Of a stretch of 64,000 nucleotides of DNA, positions 1 to 8,262 are shown piece after piece. The notes under the pieces were generated by a model. The model ran no database searches, was not told the origin of the DNA, and saw only the letters and a list, made by a program, of their open reading frames with translations. Each line of letters opens with the position of its first letter. Position 1 is the stretch's first letter. A program made the position numbers and the translations under genes. Source of the DNA: Helicobacter sp. TUL (lineage in GTDB: Bacteria > Campylobacterota > Campylobacteria > Campylobacterales > Helicobacteraceae); NCBI RefSeq assembly GCF_002287135.1, contig NZ_NESU01000010.1, positions 1 through 64,000 of the forward strand. The letters are read 5' to 3'.

Positions 1-15
1 TTTTGTAACACACAT

Positions 16-1275
16 TTAGCCTTGTATTTGGCGCAATAGCTTTTGTGCGCGTTGGATTAGAGAATGTGTTGTGTTTGTGAGTTTTTGCTCTATGACTTCA
101 TCAAGGAGCGTTTGTAGCACAATTCCTATTGTTTTCCCTTCGTGTATATCCGCAAGTGTTTTGATGATTTCTCCATTGATATTGAGGCTTTTTATCTCAT
201 AACACCCGTGTTTTGCCAGAGTATGCACTTGTTTAGGTAGCATACCTAAATCCCCATATAGTAGCGTCCAAAGTTCTAATGCGTCGCATACATTTTGTGC
301 GCCAAAGTGTGAGAGTAACCTAAGAATAGCACGATCATCGTTTGGTAGTGCGTGAGAGAGGAGGGCAAAAAGAGAGAAAATATGGGTTTTTTGATTATTG
401 CTAAAGCGTAGATTCTCAATAATTGCAGTCCTTATATCATGAGGTAAGGTATGCAGTAGCCATACATAACGGAGTTCAAGTGAATCCAAAAGATGTATAT
501 GCGCTACACTCTCAAGGAGCGCGGAGCCAAAATGCGCATAAGAATCTCTAACAAGGTGGGCAAAAAGATATGCAAAAACCTCTATATATTCTTGAAAACT
601 TGCACCGACATACGCACCCATTAGGGTTTTATCAAGTTCTAGGCGTATGCGCTCCACAGGTAAAGTCGCGATATGTGGATAAAGGCTTAAGAGTGCGTCT
701 TTTGTGTGTGAATCTAGCACAAAGCCCAAGGTTGCTCTAAAGCGCACTGCGCGCAAGATTCTAAGAGAATCTTCACCAAAGCGTATGTGTGCTTCACCCA
801 CACACACAAGCCTTTTATGATTAAGATCTTGCACGCCATTGACATAATCTAATACCCCTTCAGATTCACTATACGCAAGGGCATTTATACTAAAATCTCG
901 ACGCATAACATCTTCGCAAAGGTGCTCTACAAATTGCACACAATTTGGGTGGCGGGAGTCAAGGTAGATTCCATCGCCACGAAAGGTGGTAATCTCATAA
1001 CAAGTTGCATTGATACATACGCCTATAGTGCCATATTTTGCCCCTGTATGTATGAGTTTGAGATTTGGCTTGTGTGCAAATATCTCACAAATCGTGTTTG
1101 GGTGCGCGTTGGTAGCAATGTCCCAATCTTTTGGCGATACACCAAGCAAACTATCACGCACACAGCCTCCAATCACATACGCGCGATAACCACAAGCCTG
1201 AAGGCATTGTAAAATTTCTCTCAAATCTTGTGGTAGAGTGATATGGTATGGATATATAATAGGCGTGTTTGACAC
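16..1275 (-). CDS. cca: CCA tRNA nucleotidyltransferase / poly(A) polymerase family
   Basis: A 419-residue class II nucleotidyltransferase that adds or repairs the 3' CCA end of tRNAs in the cytoplasm. The N-terminal domain carries the GG-x2-RD signature (VIGGCVRDSLLG, about residues 34-45), followed by the metal-binding DWD (residues 50-52) and the RRDFSINALAY stretch near residue 130. The remaining helical part fits the tRNA-binding region. The start is GTG, chosen because AGGAG lies five bases upstream on the minus strand; there is no better in-frame ATG. Family assignment is firm. Whether it adds CCA, A only or C only cannot be told from sequence alone. Confidence 0.93.
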   Translation of the reverse strand: MSNTPIIYPYHITLPQDLREILQCLQACGYRAYVIGGCVRDSLLGVSPKDWDIATNAHPNTICEIFAHKPNLKLIHTGAKYGTIGVCINATCYEITTFRGDGIYLDSRHPNCVQFVEHLCEDVMRRDFSINALAYSESEGVLDYVNGVQDLNHKRLVCVGEAHIRFGEDSLRILRAVRFRATLGFVLDSHTKDALLSLYPHIATLPVERIRLELDKTLMGAYVGASFQEYIEVFAYLFAHLVRDSYAHFGSALLESVAHIHLLDSLELRYVWLLHTLPHDIRTAIIENLRFSNNQKTHIFSLFALLSHALPNDDRAILRLLSHFGAQNVCDALELWTLLYGDLGMLPKQVHTLAKHGCYEIKSLNINGEIIKTLADIHEGKTIGIVLQTLLDEVIEQKLTNTTHSLIQRAQKLLRQIQG

Positions 1276-1384
1276 ATTTGCTCCTATGCTTATTATTTAT
1301 TGGTGGTAGGCTTGTATGTGGGTATTATACAATTTAAGACTTAGAAAAAATTACGATTTAATGTTGTTTGCTATGGTTTTTGGT

Positions 1385-1390
1385 TACAAT
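1385..1390 (+). promoter_or_regulatory. Candidate -10 box for the Sel1-protein pair
   Basis: TACAAT lies 35 bases before the first Sel1 gene in an AT-rich intergenic stretch. Campylobacterota sigma-70 promoters often have only a recognisable -10, so this is a reasonable but unproved call. Confidence 0.4.
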
Positions 1391-1424
1391 AGCGCCAATA
1401 AGGGTCAAATTAGGAGCTTAAGAG

Positions 1425-2048
1425 ATGAAGATCACAAAGATTATATCAGCATTTGCTTGGCTATGTATGTTTGCTAACGCACAAAGTTTTGAAGATTGTA
1501 TGCAAGATCTTATCAATGGCAATTATAAAAAGGCCTTACAAGGATTTGAGAGGCTTTGTATGAATGGAGATTCTGGAGCGTGTTATCAGCTTGGTATTTT
1601 GTATAGTGATGGAGAAAATGCACCTAAAAATTTTCATAAAAGCGTGGCATTTTATGAGCAAGCGTGTAATGCAAATGTAATGGCGGCGTGTAATAATCTA
1701 GGTGTGATGTTTTATCGTGGCGAGGGTGTGCGTCAGGATTATCAAAGAAGCCTTGAATTATATGATAAGGCGTGTAAGGGTGGCAATGCCGATGCGTGTA
1801 ATAATCTAGGCGTGATGTTTGAAAATGGCTATGGTGTAGAGAAAAAAGATTATACACAAGCAGGGCTGTATTATACTGATGCGTGTATGGGAAAGAGTGC
1901 CAAGGGCTGCTATAATCTTGCGGCTTTGGTTTATGCAGGGAATGGTATCAAAAAAGATAGAGCCATGGCAAAAGAATATTATGGGCTTAGTTGTGATTTT
2001 GGTTTGCAAGCTGGGTGCGATGAGTTTAAAAAGCTCAATCTTGAGTAA
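1425..2048 (+). CDS. Exported Sel1-repeat Cys-rich protein (Hcp-like)
   Basis: A 207-residue protein with a signal peptide (cleavage after about residue 19, ANA-QSFEDC) followed by tandem Sel1 repeats. Each repeat has the pattern AC-NNLGVMF-x-G-GV...A..YY..AC, with paired cysteines seven residues apart, as in the disulfide-stapled Helicobacter cysteine-rich proteins (HcpA-type). Such proteins are periplasmic or secreted; some H. pylori members bind penicillin or stimulate immune cells, but a specific activity cannot be inferred here. It is followed after 12 bases by a second Sel1 gene, so the two are probably co-transcribed. Confidence 0.85.
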   Translation: MKITKIISAFAWLCMFANAQSFEDCMQDLINGNYKKALQGFERLCMNGDSGACYQLGILYSDGENAPKNFHKSVAFYEQACNANVMAACNNLGVMFYRGEGVRQDYQRSLELYDKACKGGNADACNNLGVMFENGYGVEKKDYTQAGLYYTDACMGKSAKGCYNLAALVYAGNGIKKDRAMAKEYYGLSCDFGLQAGCDEFKKLNLE

Positions 2049-2060
2049 AAAAGGGTAAGT

Positions 2061-2702
2061 ATGAAAAAGATTACCTATATTGTGTGTGTGGCGTGTTTGC
2101 TTGTAGGTAGTGGATGTGGTGAGAAAGTGCTACAAAAAACCTCTCAACTTGCTGATGAAAGTTCTATCGCGCACGAATCTCCGCAATTTTCTCAAAACGC
2201 TAAGATGTTTAGAGAATCTTGTGCAGTGGGCAATAGTGTAGATTGTTATAAGCTTGGTGTGATGTATGCCAAAGGCGATGGGAAAGCAAAGTGGTATTCC
2301 AAAGCCGCACAATTTTATAAGATAGCATGTGAATCTGGTGTGCTTAAGGCGTGTAATAATCTTGGTGCATTATATGAAGAGGGCTTAGGCATACGACAAA
2401 GTTATCAAGTCGCTTTTAGATTCTATCAAGCGGCGTGTTCTCGTGGTGAGCCTGATGCATGTAATAATCTCGCGCGTATGACAGAAAATGGTATTTTGGT
2501 AAGCAAAGATGCTAGTTATGCTGCGATATTATATGAAAAAGCGTGTATCGGTGGGAGTGCGGTAGCGTGTCTTAATACTGGTAGAATGTATCTCTATGGC
2601 AAGGGTGTAGATAAAAATAAACAAAGTGCAAAAAGCTTTTTTGGACAAGCTTGTGATTTGTCATTGCAAGAGGGTTGTGAGGCATATAAGTCGCTTTTAT
2701 AA
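2061..2702 (+). CDS. Sel1-repeat Cys-rich lipoprotein
   Basis: A 213-residue paralogue of the preceding gene. The N terminus is a lipoprotein signal with lipobox VGSGC, so Cys at about residue 19 should be lipidated and the protein anchored in an envelope membrane. It then has four Sel1-type repeats with the same paired cysteines (for example YKLGVMYAKGDG and ACNNLGALYEEGLG). The arrangement of one soluble exported copy and one lipidated copy in tandem suggests a local duplication followed by a change of location. Function unknown beyond the repeat family. Confidence 0.85.
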   Translation: MKKITYIVCVACLLVGSGCGEKVLQKTSQLADESSIAHESPQFSQNAKMFRESCAVGNSVDCYKLGVMYAKGDGKAKWYSKAAQFYKIACESGVLKACNNLGALYEEGLGIRQSYQVAFRFYQAACSRGEPDACNNLARMTENGILVSKDASYAAILYEKACIGGSAVACLNTGRMYLYGKGVDKNKQSAKSFFGQACDLSLQEGCEAYKSLL

Positions 2703-2782
2703 GTCGCATAATGCGTGGAGATTTTATATCGTGCTTTTTTAGAATCTCTGCGATTATATAGATGTGGTGTATATGTAGCGTG

Positions 2783-3877
2783 TTATAACCATTTTGGGTT
2801 TGCGGTAAAACTCACAGAGAGCCAAATTTTATAACTTGGAATCTCAAGAGCTTTTTCAATTCTTTCTCGGATACAATCAAACTCTGCCATTGTCATCGGC
2901 TTAGATGTGTTTTCTATCAGAATATTGACTTCCACCATATAAAATCGCCCTGATTTTGCTACATGCGTGTCATAATCGCTAAAGCCAAACTCTTTGCTTA
3001 GAGATTCCATAATATCTGTGATTTTAGAATCTATCTCGCTTGGCGCCACCATAATAAGGTCTTTGAAATTTGCAATTGCTATGCGAATGGGTGCAATACA
3101 CAACAATAAAGAAAGCACTGCTAATAACAAAGGATCAACATACATAGCAAAGGCATTATGTGGGCTAAGCACAAAATAAATCACACCAAAGGCGCACAAT
3201 GCCCCCAAATAGAGCACACAATCAATTTTCCATTCTGTGTTATCAACTTTGATGAGATCAGATTCTAAAATCTTTGTATATAGTAGCGTGTAAAAAAACA
3301 AACCAGCACAAAACACAAATGCACATACACTATAAATAATCGCTCCACCAAGTTCTACTGCATACCCACCATGTATCAGGCTTTCTAGCGCATTGATAAA
3401 GGCATATACACATACAAAAACAAGCACAAGGGATTTAAAGAGATTGACCATAGGCTCAAAACGCACATACCCATATTGAAACACATCATCATCTTCTTTG
3501 TAGATATAGCGAGAAGTGATAACAGACAATGCCCCAAGCCCTACACTAATAAGTGCGATAAAACCATCAAAGACCACTGCCATAGATTTGACAAAGATTC
3601 CAAAACCAATACCAAATATTGCAAGAAGTAATGCACTATACATCGAGATTTTTAAGACATATTGTTCTTTTTGTGCGGCTTTTTTAGAATCTATGGCAAA
3701 TGTATGTTTGAGTGCCAAAATTCGTGCTTTGTGTTCTAGGTTTTGGGATTGTGTGGAGTGAGATTGTGGATCGTGGTTTTGTGCGTGAGAATCTTGGTGC
3801 ATAGGATTATGTTTTCTAATCTTTGTGCCATAAGAATGGCGAGAAATATGTGCATTTTGTGAAGTGTGTGTTTGCAT
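2783..3877 (-). CDS. Divergent cation diffusion facilitator with His-rich N terminus
   Basis: A 364-residue inner-membrane transporter of the CDF (FieF/ZitB) type: about six hydrophobic segments between residues 75 and 260, then a cytoplasmic domain of about 100 residues ending in a ferredoxin-like CDF dimerisation fold. The first 60 residues are rich in His (about ten) and Gln/Ser, a likely metal-binding tail. The usual metal-site pairs look altered: the TM2 motif reads DGFIA where FieF has DxxxD, and the TM5 motif reads EWKID where FieF has HxxxD. The metal, or even transport activity, is therefore uncertain. It lies alone, convergent with the Sel1 genes. Confidence 0.8.
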   Translation of the reverse strand: MQTHTSQNAHISRHSYGTKIRKHNPMHQDSHAQNHDPQSHSTQSQNLEHKARILALKHTFAIDSKKAAQKEQYVLKISMYSALLLAIFGIGFGIFVKSMAVVFDGFIALISVGLGALSVITSRYIYKEDDDVFQYGYVRFEPMVNLFKSLVLVFVCVYAFINALESLIHGGYAVELGGAIIYSVCAFVFCAGLFFYTLLYTKILESDLIKVDNTEWKIDCVLYLGALCAFGVIYFVLSPHNAFAMYVDPLLLAVLSLLLCIAPIRIAIANFKDLIMVAPSEIDSKITDIMESLSKEFGFSDYDTHVAKSGRFYMVEVNILIENTSKPMTMAEFDCIRERIEKALEIPSYKIWLSVSFTANPKWL

Positions 3878-3967
3878 ATGAAGCCTTTAAGGTTTTGGTG
3901 CATTATAGCCAAAGCTACACAACCTACATAGCTATTAAATTTGGCTGCAAAGTCGCTTTTTGGGCGA

Positions 3968-4990
3968 CTATAGCAGTGGAAATACCTTTTTAGCGATATA
4001 CTCTAGCTCTTGTTGCATATTTGCGCATTGCACAATAAGAAGATCTAAACCAGCTTCTTTGTAGGCGCGGATTTTTTCTGCGACTTGTTTTGGTGTGCCA
4101 ACAAGTTCAGGTCTTAGTCCTCTATTAGACACGCTATAATCATATTTTGAGACTTCTACATCAAGATTTGAATTCCCTGTAAAATCTTTATAGGAATTTT
4201 CATATTCGGCATAATTTTTAATAGTTGTGATACGATCTAACTCTTCTTTTGCCTCTTGCTCACTATCACGCACAATCATATACACTGCCATACCAAAGCC
4301 CAAAAATGGCGCTAATCCAGCTTCTGTCTTGCGTCGTTTCATATCAGCAACTTTTTCTCGCACCTCTTCTAGTGTGCCTCCGTGCATAAGGTATTTGTCT
4401 GCAAATTGTGTGATTGCATTTCTACCGATTTCGCTTTCACCTCCAGCATACACAAGAGGAGTTTTTTTAGGTTTTGGCTCATTATAAGAATTACTAAATT
4501 CAAAATATTTGCCTTTATAATTTAGGGGGCTTTGCTCCCAAAACCCTCGCAAAACTTCTGTGTATTCACGCGTGAGCGTGTATCGATCATCGTGTCCATC
4601 AAAGTTTATGCCATATTGCCTCGCTTCTTCTTCCCACCATGCCGAAACCATATTGATACTAAAGCGATCATTGCAGATTTGGCTAATGGTAGCGATTTGC
4701 TTGGCAGTCAATGCTACTTGGTGATATTGTGGTCGTAGGGCTGCTAGAATCTCTATGCTTTTTGTGATTGCCGCCAATCCATTGGCTACTGCCCATGCAT
4801 CAAGCGCAGGGGCTTTGTGTCCTTTGATGTCATTTAAGTAAAGCTCGGGGACAAGTGTTAGGACATAGCCTAGAGATTCGGCTTTGAGTGCAAGATTCCT
4901 GCAATACTCCCATGTGCCTTGTGTGCTATCATCATCTACATTGCGTAACCAACTTCCAAAAACCGGTGTCCAATACCCAAATTTCATCAC
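3968..4990 (-). CDS. LLM-class FMN monooxygenase, SfnG/SsuD-like
   Basis: A 340-residue member of the bacterial luciferase-like TIM-barrel flavin monooxygenases. The segments FGYWTPVFGSW near the start, LTAKQIATISQICNDRFSINMVSAWW around residues 94-119 (given as family-typical sequence), and HDDRYTLTREYTEVLRGFW near 133-151 resemble dimethylsulfone monooxygenase SfnG and alkanesulfonate monooxygenase SsuD. Such enzymes use FMNH2 and O2 to cleave C-S bonds. Its start overlaps the stop of the ATP-grasp gene by four bases, so it is the last gene of a translationally coupled operon. No flavin reductase is present in the window. Substrate not determinable; SfnG itself is only the nearest type I recall. 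Confidence 0.82.
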   Translation of the reverse strand: MMKFGYWTPVFGSWLRNVDDDSTQGTWEYCRNLALKAESLGYVLTLVPELYLNDIKGHKAPALDAWAVANGLAAITKSIEILAALRPQYHQVALTAKQIATISQICNDRFSINMVSAWWEEEARQYGINFDGHDDRYTLTREYTEVLRGFWEQSPLNYKGKYFEFSNSYNEPKPKKTPLVYAGGESEIGRNAITQFADKYLMHGGTLEEVREKVADMKRRKTEAGLAPFLGFGMAVYMIVRDSEQEAKEELDRITTIKNYAEYENSYKDFTGNSNLDVEVSKYDYSVSNRGLRPELVGTPKQVAEKIRAYKEAGLDLLIVQCANMQQELEYIAKKVFPLL

Positions 4991-5985
4991 TTACTCCTTT
5001 GTATTTTCTCTAACTCACTGTGTAAAAACTCTACAACTCTATCAGCCGCACCTTGCTTGTTTTGCTCTCGTAGATGCGATTCTACTTTGGAGTTGTAGTT
5101 TGTGTTGGTATTGATGTCATACACGACTATTTCACCATCTACGCTTTCTATAAATTCAACACCCGCAATTGCTATATTATGTGTTTGCAAAAAGCCTTCA
5201 AGTTTTTGCACAAGTGGCGTATTTGAATCTATATCAGTGCGTAGGGAGAATTTATCCACCCCACCTACATCGCACGCACCACCAGCAAGTTCTGGAAGGG
5301 CTTTGGTGCGTTCTATATCACAGGCATCTGCGGGACATAGTTCAAAAGCACCATTGCTTGTATCCACACGCACCGCATAATGGAATTTTCCTCCGATAAA
5401 TTCAATGCGTGTGATATAAAATTCTTTTGCCCTAATGTATTCTTGCAAAAGCGTAATGCCATCAATTGGTGGCTCAAATGCGCTAGATTCTATATATTCC
5501 TTAAATTCCTCTATGCTTTCAAAGCGTCGCACACCTAGACCCTTGCCACCTTGGTTATGTTTGGTAATAAATGGCGTTTGCAATGTTTTTGCGCATTCAA
5601 GCAAGTCATTTTTACCAAAAACTGCAATTGTTTTTGGTGTGCGGAATCCTGCCTTGTTGAGTGCGAGGTATTGCCGCACTTTGCTTACTTCTAGTTCTAG
5701 CACACTGCTTCCATTTATCACACGGCGTCCATAAGATTCTAGCCATGATAAAACCGCGCGCCCATATTCTTTGCTAAGGCTATGATCGCGCGTATGACTT
5801 GAGGCAGAGAGCCTACTCCAAAATACGCCTTGTGGTGGTGGAGAATCTAAATCTATGCCGCCTTGTGTGAGATAGATTTCTCCAAACTTAATTCCTGCGC
5901 GTTCAAAAGCTTGAGCAAATGGCGGTATCCACTCATCATTTTCGTGAATAATGTAAATGTTTGTTGCGAGAGTATTAAATAACAT
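4987..5985 (-). CDS. ATP-grasp ligase (RimK / alpha-L-glutamate ligase-like)
   Basis: A 332-residue ATP-grasp enzyme. An N-terminal pre-ATP domain (residues 1-100) is followed by ATP-binding segments FITKHNQGGKGLGVRRF (about 137-153) and LLQEYIRAKEFYITRIEF, and by the metal-site motif YDINTNTNYNSKVE near residue 290. The last is typical of RimK and D-Ala-D-Ala ligase relatives, with the Asp/Asn pair that holds Mg. The family couples a carboxylate to an amine or thiol using ATP. The gene overlaps the upstream monooxygenase by 11 bases and the downstream one by 4, so all three should be made together. Its substrate is unknown; the context suggests conjugation of, or to, the molecule oxidised by the flanking enzymes. 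Confidence 0.8.
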   Translation of the reverse strand: MLFNTLATNIYIIHENDEWIPPFAQAFERAGIKFGEIYLTQGGIDLDSPPPQGVFWSRLSASSHTRDHSLSKEYGRAVLSWLESYGRRVINGSSVLELEVSKVRQYLALNKAGFRTPKTIAVFGKNDLLECAKTLQTPFITKHNQGGKGLGVRRFESIEEFKEYIESSAFEPPIDGITLLQEYIRAKEFYITRIEFIGGKFHYAVRVDTSNGAFELCPADACDIERTKALPELAGGACDVGGVDKFSLRTDIDSNTPLVQKLEGFLQTHNIAIAGVEFIESVDGEIVVYDINTNTNYNSKVESHLREQNKQGAADRVVEFLHSELEKIQRSK

Positions 5986-7429
5986 ATTCTATATCCTTTT
6001 TTGTGAATTGTCTTCTACCTGTTCCTGCATAATCATTGATACTTGATTTTGCACCATTAACGCGATATTGTGAGGCAATGTGATCATGCCCCAATCTATC
6101 TCCCTTGCCGAAAAGTTTATGTCGCAAACTACCTTGTGTGTATTCTTGTTTATAGACGCCGCGTTTTTGCAGTTCAGGCACGATAAACTCTACTACATCA
6201 CTAAAGGTTGTTGGCGTGGTAGCATAGGCTAGATTGAATCCATCAGCATCACTATATGCGACAAATTCTTGTAGCATATCACACACTTGCGATGGCGATC
6301 CTACAAACTTCGGTCCTTGACAGCCTATGCCTGTGAGCTTTATGAGATCTCTTAGCGTCCATACCTTACCAGATTCTGTTGTGGAGTTGTCCAAAGCTTC
6401 TACCTGTGCAATCATAGCATTTGATTTGATATTGGTAAGTGGATCATCAAGATTATAGCGACTTAAATCTACCCCAAGCCACCCAGAGTTTAGCACCAAC
6501 GCCCCTTCTGTGCTAGCGTATTTGAGCAAATCATTGTATTTTGCTTGTGCTAAGTCTTGGGTTGAATCTGTAATAATGGTTGCAAGACAATAAATTTTAG
6601 CACTATATGGATCACGACCAGCAGCTAAAAGTGCGTCTCTTACTTGCTTGATAGCAATTTTTGCATATTCTTTAGTTGGTGGTGCTATAAATATTGCTTC
6701 GGCGTGTGTCGCTGCAAATTTTCGTCCTCGTGTGGAATTTCCTGCTTGAAAAAGCACCGGCGTGCGTTGTATGCTTGGTTCGCAAAGATGGATTCCGGGC
6801 ACATCAAAATATTTGCCATGATGTCCGATGTGGTGAATCTTGCTAGGATCTGCAAAATCGCCACTCTCTCTATCCAAGATCACCGCATCATCTTCCCAAC
6901 TACCTTCTAATAATTTATAAATAACTTCCATATATTCATCAGCAAGTTCATATCGCTCATCATGTGGTAATTCACTAGCCCCCATATTTTTATTTGCGCT
7001 TGGTAGGTAGCCAGTTACGATATTCCACCCTACGCGTCCTTTTGTGAGATGATCTAGGGTGCTAAGACGCCTTGCAAATGGATATGGATGCTCAAAAGGC
7101 ACACCAGCAGTAACCCCAAAACCTACATGTTTAGTTACACTTGCTCCTATGACTGCAAGCTGTGTAGGATCATTAACAGGGACTTGTAGGGCAGTTTTTA
7201 GAGCGCCTATATCGTTGCTACCATAGAGATCATAGACACCAAGCACATCAGCGATGAATACCGCATCAAAAAGTCCTTGTTCTGCAATCTTTGCTATGTT
7301 TTGCCAATATTCAATATCCTTATAATGCAGGGCTTGATCGTTTGGGTATCGCCAAAGCCCAGGGCTTAGATGTGAAATACAATTCATTTCAAACGCATTG
7401 AAAGAAATTATTTTTGTCTTCTTGCTCAT
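5975..7429 (-). CDS. LLM-class FMN monooxygenase, NtaA/SnaA/DszA family
   Basis: A 484-residue flavin-dependent monooxygenase of the long NtaA/EmoA/DszA/CmoJ subfamily. Recognisable family blocks are the start IISFNAFEMNCISHLSPGLW, the YWQNIAKIAEQGLFDAVFIAD block, FGVTAGVPFEHPYPFARRLS, and GRVGWNIVTGY near residue 135, followed by a long insertion and a C-terminal tail typical of this subgroup. Members oxidise nitrilotriacetate, EDTA, dibenzothiophene sulfone or N-acetyl-S-alkylcysteines with FMNH2 supplied by a separate reductase. First gene of the operon; AAGGAG sits about six bases before the ATG. Substrate unknown, but an organosulfur compound is the best guess because of the partner genes. 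Confidence 0.85.
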   Translation of the reverse strand: MSKKTKIISFNAFEMNCISHLSPGLWRYPNDQALHYKDIEYWQNIAKIAEQGLFDAVFIADVLGVYDLYGSNDIGALKTALQVPVNDPTQLAVIGASVTKHVGFGVTAGVPFEHPYPFARRLSTLDHLTKGRVGWNIVTGYLPSANKNMGASELPHDERYELADEYMEVIYKLLEGSWEDDAVILDRESGDFADPSKIHHIGHHGKYFDVPGIHLCEPSIQRTPVLFQAGNSTRGRKFAATHAEAIFIAPPTKEYAKIAIKQVRDALLAAGRDPYSAKIYCLATIITDSTQDLAQAKYNDLLKYASTEGALVLNSGWLGVDLSRYNLDDPLTNIKSNAMIAQVEALDNSTTESGKVWTLRDLIKLTGIGCQGPKFVGSPSQVCDMLQEFVAYSDADGFNLAYATTPTTFSDVVEFIVPELQKRGVYKQEYTQGSLRHKLFGKGDRLGHDHIASQYRVNGAKSSINDYAGTGRRQFTKKDIEYVI

Positions 7430-7464
7430 TATTACTCCTTGTCATTGTGAGATAAACTTCAGAC

Positions 7465-7470
7465 ATTATA
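7465..7470 (-). promoter_or_regulatory. Candidate -10 box of the monooxygenase operon
   Basis: On the minus strand this is a perfect TATAAT, 36 bases upstream of the first monooxygenase start. The inverted repeat at 7484-7502 falls where a -35 contact would be. Confidence 0.5.
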
Positions 7471-7483
7471 GCTCATTTTTTTT

Positions 7484-7502
7484 AAAACACAATATGTGTT
7501 TT
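7484..7502. promoter_or_regulatory. Inverted-repeat operator candidate (AAAACACA-ata-TGTGTTTT)
   Basis: Two perfect 8-base arms (7484-7491 and 7495-7502) separated by three bases, 14 bases upstream of the minus-strand TATAAT. The position over the -35 region is what is expected of a dimeric repressor or activator site. No regulator gene lies next to it, so the protein is unknown. Confidence 0.45.
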
Positions 7503-7606
7503 TAATTTTATGCAAAATTTTGAAAAAATGTTACTTTTTAGATTATGTTTAAATTTATACAAAAATAACTTTTTGGGCTTTTGGATACATACCAAAATAT
7601 GAGAGA

Positions 7607-7612
7607 TATAAT
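7607..7612 (+). promoter_or_regulatory. Candidate -10 box of the cytochrome / oxide-reductase pair
   Basis: TATAAT within GAGATATAATAC, 58 bases before the cytochrome ATG. The leader contains a short inverted repeat (7621-7627 with 7636-7642, TATAGAT/ATCTATA) and a strong AGGAGGGTG ribosome-binding site. Confidence 0.45.
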
Positions 7613-7670
7613 ACATAAAGTATAGATTGTAAATGATCTATAAACTTTCAACATTTTTTAGGAGGGTGTT

Positions 7671-8246
7671 ATGAGAAAACTAGCAATAATATGCGGTGTT
7701 TTGTGTGCTATGGCAACACTACATGCTGCACAATATGCTACGGAAGTAAAGAATCTCTATGTAGATTCTAAGGATTCAAAAGTCGTGGGGAAATTGTTAC
7801 CAACCACAGAAGTGCAGGTTATCAAAAAAGAAAATGGTAGAGTGCTACTAGCTGTGGAGGGTTATGCTGATGCTAATTCGAATCTAGCAGTATATTTTGT
7901 GCCTGGCAAAAGAATCTTAAGTGTAGGGCTTACAAAAGATTCTGGCATTGCGCTAAAAAAACAATCTTCTGTGCAAGCTGATGGCAAGACATATAATAAG
8001 GTCAAAATTGAGGCATGGAGCGAAGATGATGCTTTAAGTGATGATATTAATGGACTTTTGGCTCAAGCAAAAGATATGTATGAGCAAAATTGTTCTATGT
8101 GTCATGGATTGCATTCTGTGAAAGAATATACCGCTAATCAATGGCCTAGTATGTTTAAATCAATGGCAGGACGCACAGCGATTGATAAAAAAGATTATCA
8201 ACTTGTGATTGAATATTTGCAAAAAAATGCCAAAGATATGAAATAA
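7671..8246 (+). CDS. Periplasmic monohaem cytochrome c, partner of the oxide reductase
   Basis: A 191-residue exported protein with signal peptide (cleavage near HAA-QYATEV) and one c-type haem motif CSMCH at about residues 141-145. Before it, residues 25-110 form a small beta-rich, SH3-like domain (VGKLLPTTEVQVIKKENGR). The same architecture is found in the cytochrome beside the Campylobacter TMAO/DMSO-type reductase (Cj0265c with Cj0264c). It should carry electrons from the quinol pool to the molybdoenzyme encoded 16 bases downstream. A strong Shine-Dalgarno AGGAGGGTG precedes the ATG. Confidence 0.85.
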   Translation: MRKLAIICGVLCAMATLHAAQYATEVKNLYVDSKDSKVVGKLLPTTEVQVIKKENGRVLLAVEGYADANSNLAVYFVPGKRILSVGLTKDSGIALKKQSSVQADGKTYNKVKIEAWSEDDALSDDINGLLAQAKDMYEQNCSMCHGLHSVKEYTANQWPSMFKSMAGRTAIDKKDYQLVIEYLQKNAKDMK

Positions 8247-8262
8247 CATTAAGGAGGGTAGT

